Shown here in pieces: positions 47,713 to 58,652 of a stretch of 64,000 nt of DNA. This stretch comes from Serpula lacrymans var. lacrymans S7.9 (taxonomy: Eukaryota; Basidiomycota; Agaricomycetes; Boletales; Serpulaceae). The stretch covers positions 2,306,882 through 2,370,881 of the forward strand of contig NW_006763295.1 of the NCBI RefSeq assembly GCF_000218685.1, in the 5' to 3' direction. Each line of letters begins with the position of its first letter. Within the stretch, counting starts at the first letter, position 1. The notes under the pieces are model-generated. The model was not told where the DNA came from, ran no database searches, and was given only the letters and a program-made list of their open reading frames with translations. A program made the translations under genes and the position numbers.

Positions 47713-48660
47713 ATGCCACAGCCAAATTTACAGGGCCTCAACGTTGTCCACGCTGCCCCGCCAGCTGCCCCTGTCTCTGACGCGCAAGATTTACTATCAG
47801 CGCCCCCCTTTTCTGATTTCACAGCCCAGCTTGATCTATGGACTAACCTCGCTTTCGAATCTGATGAGCCTCTGGACTATTCAAGTGCTGGAAAAGGAAA
47901 GAGAAAATTATCGGCGTCGCAGGAGGAGCAAGAGTTGGAGGAGGAAGATCCAGCGGGTCTTGCATCACACGACGGCCATGAAAACGTCGTACACCCGCAA
48001 GGCGCCCCTGCGTCCCAATTTGACCTAAATGCTCTGCTCTCTGGGTTTGGTATCGACCCTTACCTTTTGCCTTCGGCGCAACTCAATACCCAATCGCAAC
48101 CAGCACCGCCACAGTCGCACCCACAGTCAGCTACTGCTCCTACTCTTGCTCAGTTACTCGCTTTACATGCCGCTCAGACTAATGCATACCCACTGATTCA
48201 GCAGCAGCTCCCCTCTGGGGATAGTACTGCGGCTGCTCACCCACCACACCCTGTTCCCGCTGCTCCACCTACCAAGCGTGCTCGCACACGCAAAAACTCG
48301 GTGTCATTCCTAGATAACTCTGAACCTGCTTCCCCTGAGGCATCAACTACGGGGGCATACACGGATGGTTCTTCAAGCGGCGCAGCACCGATGTCAGCAT
48401 CGGAGGACAAGCGCCGTAGGAACACCGCCGCATCTGCGCGCTTTAGATTGAAGAAGAAGGAGAGAGAGGCTGCCTTGGAGCAGCGCGCAAAAGAGCTGGA
48501 AGGTCGTGTTTCAGAGCTAGAGAGAGAATGCGAGGGACTCAGGAGGGAGAACGGTTGGTTGAAGGGTCTCGTCGTAGGAGTTACAGGAGCTGGCGCACAG
48601 CAACAGCAACAACCGGTGAGGCGGCGTGAGGACGGTGATGCTGGAGTTACAGGAAAGTAA
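47713..48660 (+). CDS. bZIP transcription factor, CYS-3/MetR-like
   Basis: An intron-free 315-residue frame. The bZIP lies at about residues 231-287: basic region EDKRRRNTAASARFRLKKKE, then ELEGRVSELERECEGLRREN and NGWLKGLVVG. The basic region and the 'EN.WLKGL' end are those of Neurospora CYS-3 / Aspergillus MetR, activators of sulfur assimilation; assignment rests on that similarity. The N-terminal 200 residues are disordered, with acidic (QELEEEDPAG) and Pro/Gln-rich stretches plus a basic KRARTRKN patch (likely nuclear localisation). Start ATG 47713. The overlapping 47627-48028 frame begins with TTG and is a shadow. Confidence 0.9.
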   Translation: MPQPNLQGLNVVHAAPPAAPVSDAQDLLSAPPFSDFTAQLDLWTNLAFESDEPLDYSSAGKGKRKLSASQEEQELEEEDPAGLASHDGHENVVHPQGAPASQFDLNALLSGFGIDPYLLPSAQLNTQSQPAPPQSHPQSATAPTLAQLLALHAAQTNAYPLIQQQLPSGDSTAAAHPPHPVPAAPPTKRARTRKNSVSFLDNSEPASPEASTTGAYTDGSSSGAAPMSASEDKRRRNTAASARFRLKKKEREAALEQRAKELEGRVSELERECEGLRRENGWLKGLVVGVTGAGAQQQQQPVRRREDGDAGVTGK

Positions 48661-49231
48661 AGGAGCTGGCATGGACATGACTACGTATTTTTGGGATCAA
48701 GGGTATTTCTCGATTTATCTGACTACCTCTTTCTTGATATCATCAAAATGCCGAATTCATTCGTCATAGCATTGGCTGTATATGTAGCGTAGCTGTCTCT
48801 TGTTCCATGTTTATGCGATTTTTCTATATATTCTTCTCTTTTCATGCGTACTGCAGTACACCATTCTCTTTTTTTACTTTCACATCCATCCGGTAGCATT
48901 GATCCAAAGTCTTTACAAGTGCTTCCTGTATTTACCATATTTGGTAAGTTGTATACTGTGGGAATATTTGATTTTCTTTGATTTTCATATGAAAAACGAA
49001 AGGACCGTACGTTTTGTATCGAGAACATTGCAGGTGACATTCATCCCCCCTTTTGATATCGAGAGGTTTGGAGATACATGGATTGTGGTAGAAGGGCCAT
49101 TGTCGAGCTTCCTGTGCATTTTCCCCATTGTCTTCGCCACAATGGGGTGTAGGGTTAGGGTTCTGTGTTGGTCTCGTCTCACCAGCCAAGACTTGTCCAA
49201 AGGACGATCACACTAGACAACTCGGCGCTGC
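48661..49231. other. Intergenic between bZIP and LysM genes
   Basis: 570 bp, T-rich after the bZIP stop (probable 3' UTR and poly(A) signals), then the LysM promoter. No gene is seen. Confidence 0.4.
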
Positions 49232-50699
49232 ATGCCCTACGAGGATGACTCCGCCCCGCCTCGCTTGTCCTTAAACCACAGTCATGTCGAGAGCGGTAAC
49301 GACGACGAGAATAATGCCCCCATCTCAAATGGTTACCTCGATGACCAGGATATGGACGCATTCACAGACCACTGGTTCAATAGTACAAGCCTTGGCTCCT
49401 CTACTATTAACGAGGAAGAAACACAGAATTTCCAGGACGAGATACATTTGATATCAGGTATTACTTTGTTATATGCGCCGTTATCTCTCGATATCTGACT
49501 TCTCTCACCGAAGACAATGTCCACGAGAGCCTGATTGAGCACGCTTGGGTCTCGGATAACCATGTTCATCTCAACGGCACAGAAAGCCATACAGCCACTA
49601 GCACTTTTCATCCTCTTCGAAGCCCATCAATTTCATCTAAATCCTCCAATCCTTACATCAGTAGTGTCGCTAGTACGAGCACTACCGACGGCGTTACGCG
49701 CCCGCGCCTTACTCGCTTACTCTCCCAATCTGCGCTCAACGATTCCGACTCTACCACCACTCAAGAACTCACAATTAGAAACAATCCTAGACATCCAAGC
49801 CAACATCTGCGGGGCTCGACATCCCCGCCTCACAATGAAGTATCTTATGCCAGTGCTATTCCCGACATGGAACACGAGACAGCCGTGATTGTGCACCGCG
49901 TAAGTAATACTGTGTCATTGTCGAGTTTTTGAAACTTGCTTTCGATAGCTAACTGACTATATGCTATGCGTAGGTTGTACCGAATGATTCTCTCCCTGGT
50001 GTTGCCCTTCGCTACGGAGTATCTCTTGCCGCGCTTCGTCGAGCAAATCATCTATGGACCGCTGACCCAATTCACTTGCGTACAAAACTCTACATACCTG
50101 TTGATAACTTGCGCAAAAATACGAATTCTAATTCCCGTGTGGACGCGATCCGTCACGTACCTGCATCCTCACTTTCGTTCTTTCCGCCATCTACTAGCAG
50201 CAGTATTCCCCCGAGCACACCGCCAATTTCTAGTGGTGCAAATACCACGCCCTCCCCTCCTATCAATATTCCACGCATACCAACGCTATCTTCGCTCATC
50301 GCGTCGATTCCAGCTCGTCTTTCTCTCGATTCCGGTAGTTCTACCACAAGCGAGGAAGAGCACGAACTTGACGAGGTAGGATCTGGGTCCATATTGCATT
50401 CATCATCCAGGAAAGAAGGTCTACGAGGTAAAATGCCAGTTTCTGGCATAAGCAAATCAACGCCACCGCACGAGATCAACCTCTCACCTACAAGTCCGCG
50501 AGGATATTCCATACCGCTACGCGAGATATCTACCTCTCCGCGTACGCCAGTGAAGCACGATCGTGTTTCTTCAAGCTACGACTTTGACGAAAATGGAGGG
50601 GAAAACCGCATCGTGCGTACCGCGCAGCTTGAACCATCGCCCGAGATGAAGCTCTTTATCCGTCGCGTACCCACGCAAGAGCGAGAAACCACGGAGTAA
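49232..50699 (+). CDS. Intracellular LysM-domain protein
   Basis: Three exons (49232-49457, 49514-49899, 49974-50699) give 445 residues. A single LysM domain at about residues 200-245 reads AVIVHRVVPNDSLPGVALRYG, then VSLAALRRANHLW and RTKLYIPVD. The intron falls right after VIVHR. No signal peptide precedes it, so unlike secreted LysM effectors this resembles the LYSMD1/2-type cytosolic proteins. Flanks are Ser/Thr/Pro-rich and disordered. The C-terminal end (NRIVRTAQLEPSPEMKLFI) looks conserved-like. Function of this class is poorly known. Confident on the domain, not the role. Confidence 0.88.
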
Positions 50700-52085
50700 A
50701 AACCTTTCCACGAGAAATTTGGCAGTACGAGGGTAATAGGTTGTGGACTAGAGCAAGGACGTACATCGAGCGGGTCAGGCGGCCCGGGCACGGTTGCTTT
50801 GCATCACTATGGATGCGAAACGGGCCGCCATGCTTTATCCATGCTGTTATCCACGGAGCAAGAACACCTTTGAGTTGGTCAACTACTTGATACAAAATCT
50901 CAGGTCGCCCAAGCCCTAAACTTAACGCGTGGATAAGGCTACCGTGAGCAGGCACGTTAGGGCGCTGTTTGGAGGAACCACCCGAGGTAAGTAGGTCCGA
51001 GCTAGGCGGCATTCATGTCATCCATATTTTAGTATTGACTATTCCCTAGGCCGAACCAAGTTCACTTCCCCGCTTCAGAGAAGCCCCGCGGTCCGGATTG
51101 ATATACTGAGTTCTCTCGTTTCCTGACGTGTAGAAGTGGGAAATGACTAGAAGCGCATCTTGGAAGTGCGGAGTTCGCTCTCTACTCTGTTGTCCGAGTA
51201 TAATATCCTCATTCGGTTTTTTCTCTGGATTTCTCCATTGTGGCTCGTAATACGTCAAGATGATGTACGACACGGCCTTCTAGAAAGGAGGTGTGCGTGC
51301 GTGTTATTAGCAAATTATACCTTCTCGGAATGTTGACAAAATGCAACGCTGAATACAATCATACACGTATATCTTACAACCATCAGGGCTCTCGCTGTCT
51401 ATTTCTGGACCCTCGAGAAATGTTCTTTTGACTTCTATCATGGTATTGATCGTATCTTGTTATGCGCCGCTCTGTTCCTGTGCATCGGGCTTTGGCAGAC
51501 ATCTACATCTTCCTTTTGCTTGACACTCAGGGACATTGCTGTGGTATCCCACGACTTATTCGAGGGAAGGGGGAGGAAAAGCATCAGTGGCTGGATCCGC
51601 GGTCGCGCAAGGATGACAAGAACGGGCAGAAAGTGTACGAGGACCTAGCTTCATGTGTACAGGTCGTCCTCATTCACACACGGGCACTGGTGCCATGGTG
51701 GCCCGGGAGTTGTACCAGTTCTTGGCTGCAGCGCTCGCGCACATATTTGACTTGATTTGCCGTGGAGCCTGTTGCCGGTCTCAATCTTGCTCAGCGATGG
51801 GACCGCAATCCATTGCCAAAGGTACTAAATGCGGGCTGCGTTGTAAGTGATGAGAGCTATCTTGGGGGTTAAGGTTGCAGGGTGCACTCTTAGACATACG
51901 ACGGTGATGGAGAAACCGCATAAATTAGTGTGTCGTGTGTATTGAAACATAAAATCCAGATAACATGCGGGATTATTGTACTTGCATGCATATCTGAAAG
52001 GTTACTAGACGCCTTCTACCGTCCGTTCCCTTCCCTGTGGGATGTGGTAACATGTAACCATTTAGGATAGAAACGTTCAAGCCGC
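50700..52085. other. Region with unresolved short frames
   Basis: Minus frames 50656-51012 and 51046-51273 and plus frames 51457-51850 are each open for 60-118 codons without recognised motifs. Apart from the tentative gene listed at 51046-51441, I can support nothing here. Confidence 0.35.
51046..51441 (-). CDS. Uncharacterised two-exon ORF
   Basis: ATG 51441 (MIEVKRTFLEGPEIDSES), then DGCKIYVYDCIQRC to a GTATAA donor near 51328. After a TTTCTAG acceptor the longest frame reads KAVSYIILTYYEPQWRNPE...SHFYTSGNERTQYINPD, but the splice phase leads to a different short frame. Either the borders or a base differ from what I see. No family is recognised. Confidence 0.3.
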
Positions 52086-52994
52086 TTACCTTCTACTATT
52101 TTGGACACGAATGAATAGCCAATCAACCGCAGCTCGAACTCCGTGCCTTCAAGGACAAAGCGCGTATTAGTATTATGCATCAAAAAATAGTCAGCAGTGC
52201 TCACCCTTCCAGTGCCGAAATGCCTATGACGTTAAGACTTGCGATGCGTTGTCGACGTTGCTCGGTATCGTCATCTTCACCATACCGCCTGCGCGAACTC
52301 TCGAGGCGACGCTGGTGCCACTCTTCATAGTCATGCCGTATGTCCTCCACCGATAGGCTGTCTGGACTGTCTTGCTTATTGGCAAGAAGTAAAAGCGGAA
52401 TGCCAAGGATTTGGGGAGCGGAGAGCACGGAGTCTAGTGTGCTTCCCCAGGGTACATGATCAGCTTTGGGTGGCAAGGGAGGAGGGGAGCGTACCGAATA
52501 CCTCCCAGCCTTCGCTGAGCCGCTCGCGGTCCTGAGCATCTATAACATAGGCGAGAGCGTGACAATCGTCATAATACCTGTGCCAGATAGATCGAATCCC
52601 TCGCTGACCACCCAGATCCCAGAATTGAAGAACTGTAGAAGGAAGGGAAATCTTGCCCACTTTATTGAAAGTCAGAGAGACGTCAAGAGATAAAAAGAGT
52701 ATGTTAGCGCACTGTTCTGGCCAACCGTTGGACCTATTTTAGAGGGATCAAGACCTGGAGTGTCATTATATAGCGTCTTTATTTTCTCTAGAAGGGTCTG
52801 TCATGTTTGCTGAAGTTAGCTTTGTATTTCTTCAGAGATGTGACTACAGCATACTGTTTTGCCAGCCCCATCCAAGCCAACAATAATTATCGAGAACTCT
52901 TCCTTCCTGCATACCTCAGAAAAGTCCAAGCAACTGTAGAGCCAAAAACTCACCTCGTAAGATATTCATGAAAGCCTTTGAGTAAATGGTACAT
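52086..52994 (-). CDS. ARF-related GTPase (ARFRP1/Arl3-type)
   Basis: Start at 52994: MYHLLKGFHEYLTR, then KEEFSIIIVGLDGAGKT (P-loop), LLEKIKTLYNDTPGLDPSKI, GPTVGQN, MGKISLPSTVLQFWDLGGQRG (G3), YVIDAQDRERLSEGWEVF, LLLANKQDSPDSL (G4 NKQD), ISALEG (G5) and GVRAAVDWLFIRVQNSRR. Six or seven exons, all phases consistent. ARFRP1/Arl3 cycles on the trans-Golgi and recruits Arl1 and golgins. The N-terminus lacks the Gly2 of myristoylated ARFs, as in the Arl3 branch. An Arg/Asp-rich insert (RRRYGEDDDTEQRRQR) precedes G5. Start codons of this gene and V-ATPase c'' are 97 bp apart. Confidence 0.94.
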
Positions 52995-53091
52995 GGCAAA
53001 GCGATGACCCGCCACAAACCAACGGGTTACAAACAATGGACTTTGGCCTTGGAACCGAAAGCGGCGCAAAGAAACTCTGAACAGCAAAGCC
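52995..53091. promoter_or_regulatory. Compact divergent promoter, ARFRP1 and V-ATPase c''
   Basis: Only 97 bp separate the two divergent start codons. Both leaders and core promoters must fit here or overlap the opposite gene's first exon or intron. No TATA box is seen. Confidence 0.5.
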
Positions 53092-54053
53092 ATGGGTCTA
53101 TATTCGAATTACTATGCCTTTGGGCTCCCTTCATTTCTGGTCGTAGTCATCGCACTTTATCTGCTTTTTACGGGTATGTGGGACTATATGCTATCAGAAC
53201 GGCACAACTAACATGCTGTAGACTCGGGGGAGGCATTCAATGTCGGTCGTTTCTTGGAGGAAAGTAGTCCTTTCATGTGGGGGTCAGTGGGTATTGGTTT
53301 GTGCATAGGTTTGAGTGTTCTTGGTGCTGGATGGTGGGCGTTTTTGTTGCCTTGAAATCTTGCATCAAATTTCAATTTTACTAGGGGCATTTTCTTGACG
53401 GGTGCTTCTATACTCGGAGGTGGTGTCAGAACGCCACGAATAAGCACGAAGAACCTAATCAGGTCCGTAGGAGCTACATATCTTATACTATCTATTCACG
53501 CGTTGTCTTGCAGTATCATCTTCTGCGAAGTTGTTGCGATCTACGGAGTAGTAAGTGGCCCCAATGCCTCGTTGTTTGGACTCTCGTCAACTTCTCCATC
53601 GCAGATCATGGGTATCGTATATGCGGCCAAGTTACAGGCTGTACCAGACAGTCAGCTATATACCAGGGAGAACTACTTCACCGGTATACTCTCTCATTAC
53701 TGTGGTTTTTCATGGACTAAACATGGGCTGCGCCAGGCTTCGCGCTCTTCTGGGGTGGATTAACTGTTGGCATATGCAACCTTCTGTGCGGTGTATCAGT
53801 GGGTATCACCGGCTCTACCGCTGCCCTTGCAGACGCTGCGGATCCGAATTTGTTTGTCAAAATCCTCGTGGTCGAGGTTTTTGGCAGTATTATGGGCCTC
53901 TTCGGACTGATCGGTACGTTGTTACACGCATTTCTCGACTCTTTCGAAGCCTTTTCATTGACGATCATCATAGTGGGACTGCTCATGATCGGCAATGCGA
54001 CGGAATTTACTGCCCAGACTCCTGCTGCGGTCGCTTCGCCCTACGTATACTGA
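53092..54053 (+). CDS. VMA16: V-type ATPase proteolipid subunit c''
   Basis: Seven exons (53092-53173, 53222-53333, 53385-53462, 53514-53550, 53605-53683, 53737-53913, 53974-54053) give 214 residues. [22 protein letters not shown] begins the extra first helix. [20 protein letters not shown] and [13 protein letters not shown] follow, with the buried proton-carrying Glu in FCEVVAIYG. Then [22 protein letters not shown] and [20 protein letters not shown]. Subunit c'' sits in the membrane ring of the vacuolar proton pump. The tail after GLLMIG ([17 protein letters not shown]) is somewhat extended. No lesion is seen. Confidence 0.94.
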
Positions 54054-54278
54054 GCAACCTTGTAGATACCCCTGCAACTGTCATCAATTTGACAAAATTC
54101 ACCTCGCCCTGGCTTAAATCGAGATACAATAACATGTGTGTCCACTATATAATATACTAGTTCCCAGGTCTCCCATGTACATGACATGCTGGTCAAGTAA
54201 CGCAACACAATTAAGTCCGTGTTTCTAAGCGACTCGTATAATTACATCGTTCCTCCTAGGAACTCTGGGTCAAGATTG

Positions 54279-56003
54279 CTACTTATGTTCATCATCAAAT
54301 GGATTTTCTGCATAATCTAGCTCGTCGTCATCGTCGTGCCTGGGTTGGGGGTGTACCTGAGCTTGGGGGTCAGGACGGAGGAGAGAAACTGGTCGTTTAG
54401 GTAGTAAACCTAATTTTCCTGCTCAAAATTGATGTTAATATCATATAGGATCAGAGTTTGATAGAAACATGCCTCGGTCGATTAAGTTCGGGGGTGCACC
54501 TGAACTTGTTGACGGCGGCCTTGCGACATCTCTTGGTGGAGAGGAGGCTAATAAGGATGAAGGGTTGCCACCACCGTCATTTGATGGTGGTGTATAAGGC
54601 GACGTAAAGTACGTGTCCGAGCCCCCTGTGCTGTGTGCATTGATCGCCGTTTTTCCTGAGCTGTACATATCATCTGTATGAATTGGATCCTCAGGACCTA
54701 AAATTCATGGTAATGCCAAGTTGCGGGAAAACAATATTAATGATTGACATACTGGTGCTAGTACGATAAGTATCCTTGGGTGTGGTATCATACCCTTGCA
54801 CAGGTCGTGTTGATGCACTAATTGCTGGAGGACTTCTGTTTGGCGGGGCATTGGGGTCGTAATACGACTGTGCTTGTTGTTGCTGTCCATACGTGTTTGC
54901 CTGTTGTCCTCCGCCCGTCCAAGTAGGCTGAGTTCCTCCGTAATTGGAACTTTGCCCTTGCCCTTGCCTGCGATAGCCAAAATTGAGCGCTGTCCAAGGA
55001 TGGCCGTAGCATACCTACCTTGATTGGTCATACTCTTGCATCTTCGCCTTGACCTTGGTTACGATTGAACTGAATGTCTTTTTGCCAGCTTTTCAGCGCA
55101 GATCAGTAATATGCATGCAGAGGGCTCCATAACTAAGCACCATGCTTACTTTCAGCGATCTTATTAAAAGATTCTTGGAAATCTGCAACAGTGTCTCGCT
55201 GACCATTAGGGTATGCATTGGCACCTGCACCAGGTTGTTGCTGTTGCTGCGCACCGCGACCTCGTACTCTGGGTTGATATGGTCCTTGATATCCGTTGTA
55301 TTCCTGCTGCGGGTTGTATCCTTGTTGATGTTGTCCAGCAGCTTGTTGCTCCTCCAACATCAGCCTTCGTGCGAACTGTTCATCCAGCTCCGTCTGCGAC
55401 TACATAAGAGCCTGGACATGAATACCCAAGATGACCCTCAGATCTCGTGAACATTGTACTTACGGGCTCTGGTCGGGCAGGAGGTTCCTGTGGGACGTAG
55501 TCGGGATCACTCATGCCCAGGAGCATATCAATAGCACGGTCCTGGTTTCCACCAACAGACTCCAAAACAGATTGACTAGTAGGGTTAGATTAGAACATGA
55601 CGACTTATTAGGAAGAGATAAGAACTTACAGGACTGCACTATCGAAATCTGGGAACATCGCACGTAAAGCTGATATCTGCGGGTCCTCCGATTCGCGCTC
55701 TGGCAAGTCATTGCTCTCTTGGTCTCTTGGCCGAGGAGGCATGTCTGGCACGTCGTCTTGCTGATTCGTTGTGAGTTGTGTCTCTGGAGTAGGAGAAGAG
55801 AATGGTGGAGGTGGTGTCTGGGCTGCAACTGTCGAGAATACGGGTAATGATTCTGGGTTTGGGTTATCCGTGGAACTTTCTATATCAGGCGGTGAAGCCT
55901 CGTGTATTTCATGATTGCTTTCAGCTGTTCCGATGCCCCGTTCTCCGTCAAAGGGGTTTTCATGAAAGGTTTCTACTTCGTTTTCGTTCTTGTTGCTCGA
56001 CAT
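54279..56003 (-). CDS. CUE-domain ubiquitin-binding protein (Cue5-like)
   Basis: Start at 56003 (MSSNKNENEVETFHENPF). The CUE domain reads DPQISALRAMFPDFDSAVL / QSVLESVGGNQDRAIDMLLGM, with the MFP and LL signatures, at about residues 105-150. A SQTELDEQFARRLMLEEQQ helix, a Gln-rich region (NPQQEYNGYQG, QQQQQPG), and a SGKK/TGKKTFSSIVTKVKAKM segment follow, then a long Gln/Pro-rich part. A GC-AG intron (54419-54472) leads to the last exon GKLGLLPKRPVSLL and DDDDELDYAENPFDDEHK. Cue5-type proteins link ubiquitinated cargo to Atg8; W/F/Y-xx-L motifs such as LDYAENPF-type ends could serve that, but this is inference. All exon phases agree. Confidence 0.87.
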
Positions 56004-56221
56004 TGTATGTGTGTAGAAGAAAGCTGGTCACTGCGGTTAACAACGCTGCGGTTGCCACAGTGCCATCGCTATAGGACGCAGTCGGCATAATCCGGTAATC
56101 AAGCAGAAGGGAAATGCAGGTGAATTTGGTGCAAAAGTATTGCAACCAATAGTCAACCAACAATTTCTGGTTTACCCGTATATAAAGCGTAGTTACCGTC
56201 AAGAGTGATACTGACACGCCT

Positions 56222-58183
56222 TCACCGTTTTACCCTTTTAGACCTCTGCTTTCCTCCGTGCTCGTCTCCCAGTGTCCGCTTCTTCTTTTTATCCTTCTCC
56301 TCACCTGATAGGGACTCTTCCATCAGCCGTAGGTTTTTGATAACACCTGTCAGAATTTTCTTTTCTCCGCAGCGCACCATGATTGCGTGGCGTTTGTTGA
56401 GAGAAAGATCTTGGCGAAGCAGCTCGTCATCTGCCTGTAAAAGACATGCGATAAGCCGCGATAGGAATTTCATTGACAGAACCCACTTGCCTCAAGTGTT
56501 GTAGGATATGCATTCAGCCGTTGATGGAATACCGCAGTGACTAAGGATATAACCTGCGGGTTGTCAAGCTTCCCTTTTGGTGGTTTCGACTTGTTTCTAG
56601 CTTTCTCCCAATCTGCCTCCGAAAGGAGTAGTGTACGTAGAAGCGAGATCAGGGCTTCAGGAATAACCAAGTCAGTTTCCACAGTAAAGACACTGTCATT
56701 CACGCGTATCAGTATCTATAAGAGGTTAAGCGCTGGCTTGGATACGCACTCATCACCACCTTCTTCTAACCACCAGTCGATTCGAGTCTGATTCGAATCG
56801 GAAGTCAAAGTACCGCTCAGTTGAGACACAGCCGAAACTACCAGGTCAGCGCGGATTTCAATCACATCTGCGGGGTTACCCTCTCCTCCTTCAGGTAACG
56901 AAACTAGGTCCACATGACCATACCGACGCAATAAATCAGAGTTTGGAAGATCCCCGTAGGTATTCCACTATATTAAGGAGCAATTAAGATGACCCGGGAC
57001 GCCCATAATAGTGAATCGGGACATACTATCTGTTCTCCTGCCATGATAGGTTTCGTAGATATCATTCTCAGGTGCCTTTCCTCGTAAAATAATTTAGCCT
57101 AAAAGACAAAAACATATATCAATATTTTTTCCCAGAAGGCCATAATACTGACATTCTCCGATCCGTATCGTGCATTCAATAAATCTGCAATTGGAACCAT
57201 GGCCACATCACTGGGATCTTCTGTTTCGTCGTCATCGTCGTCGCTACTTCCGTCATCTATATCACGGGAAATATCTTCATCATCATTGTAATCTCCGTGA
57301 ACTTGAGTAACTGAGACTTCGCCATCTACTTCCATCGCAGTACTATCGGAACTGACATTAGCGTCATGTTCGCCGCTGGCTGGTCCATCCCATTTCTCGA
57401 CTTGGAAGCTCCGGGAAAGGATACGACTTCCCATGACATGGTATTTTGCGAGGGAGTAGTGTTGATCGATAAGGGTAGGAGGAAATAAATCTAGGCGGCT
57501 CTTCATCCGTGTATCAGGGAATCTGGTCCTAACTGAGGGTACATTACTCACCTGTATTGCAGGCAATAGTTTATCATAATAGTCCCTTTCGGCATCTTCT
57601 CTGCCTATTTTATCTGAGAACAATTAGGATCAGATCAAGAGGGAAGTACAGCAATACGCGAGGTTTATTGGCGGACAGACCTACCACAGCAGTGCCTCTT
57701 AGCTCAAACAGGTCTTCTGAGCTCCAGAACATGGGCGTTGTAAAGGATGACGGCAATGAAGCTTGCTTAATGATTTAGCCTCAAATATGCTCTTACCTGC
57801 CAGCCATGCAAGGTAGGACGTACCGAGATATTCCGACCATTTCGACTTTGATTCCTGTGCCTCTTCCCACATCATGCAAAGAATCAGCCCAGCCCATCCC
57901 TCATCCAGTTTGAATTTTTTCCAACTTTCCGCGCCCATGTTAGAAGGCAGGTACGATGTTCGGGTTGAAAGGGTCAGAGAGCGAGGGAGGGTAAACAAGG
58001 TATGGCCTTCCTGCGCGTCCTCAATCTCTACACAATACCGCCTGAATGATGAACAACAACACATACCGGAATATCAGAAACGGCGATCGCACCGCGGCCC
58101 TGTCCAGGAAAATCTACCACATCCATCACTGAACTATCGATGAAGCCGCCATGAGATTGAAACCAGGTGATGAATGATTCCAT
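56222..58183 (-). CDS. SET-domain protein lysine methyltransferase (Rkm4/SETD6-like)
   Basis: Start at 58183: MESFITWFQSHGGFIDSSV, DFPGQGRGAIAVSDI, HTLFTLPRSLTLSTRTSYLP, WAGLILCMMWEEAQ, PMFWSSEDLFELRGTAV and KIGREDAERDYYDKLLPAI. The SET core has VMGSRILSRSFQVE, MVPIADLLNARYGSEN and a DLLRRYGHVDL region; an acidic insert (DDDDETEDPSD) interrupts it. The Rubisco-LSMT-type substrate-binding C-domain follows (IPEALISLLRTLLLSEADW, DDELLRQDLSLNKRHAIMVR) with a basic tail RSKRVKR. These enzymes methylate ribosomal proteins or other non-histone targets with S-adenosylmethionine. Seven or more introns. The N-H of the usual 'LNH' motif is N-A here. Target unknown. Confidence 0.87.
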
Positions 58184-58652
58184 GTGTCTGTGGTTTAATG
58201 ATAGAGTTTACACAAAGATGGTCTACAGGATCCTGTTGGCGCGTATACTTTATTCCTGTTTCTTCTTCTTGTCAACCAGGGAATTAAACAGAAGGATAAG
58301 CGTGCTCGTCAGTGCGCCCTTGAGTGGACTTGCATAAAAAGAAAAGGCGTATTTGGCAGAGTGTGAGTTGCGGTACTGTAGTGCCGCTGAAAAAATATCG
58401 AACCAAACTTTATAAATTACCATTTTTGGTATCTCAGCACTTAAAGCAGGAACTCTACATACAAAAAACTGAGCTATAGCATCCAGTGATGCCATCTGTT
58501 TTGCAACGTTACAGTTTTTTTAACATGTGAATGGATATCAAAAAAAAAATACAAGGTGCACCAATTATACAGCCGTAAAGGAACAAAACGTACGCCAGCA
58601 CCTACTGGTCAGCGTTTGGAAAAGACGTGATACCTCCGTGATATTCACATGT
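58184..58652. other. Intergenic
   Basis: 469 bp upstream of the methyltransferase and downstream of the monooxygenase. A 58250-58495 minus frame is short and motif-free. An A-rich tract lies near 58541-58549. Confidence 0.4.

Noticed and set aside
47627..48028. 133-codon plus frame overlapping the bZIP start
   Set aside because: It begins with TTG and is a shadow frame of the intact bZIP coding sequence.
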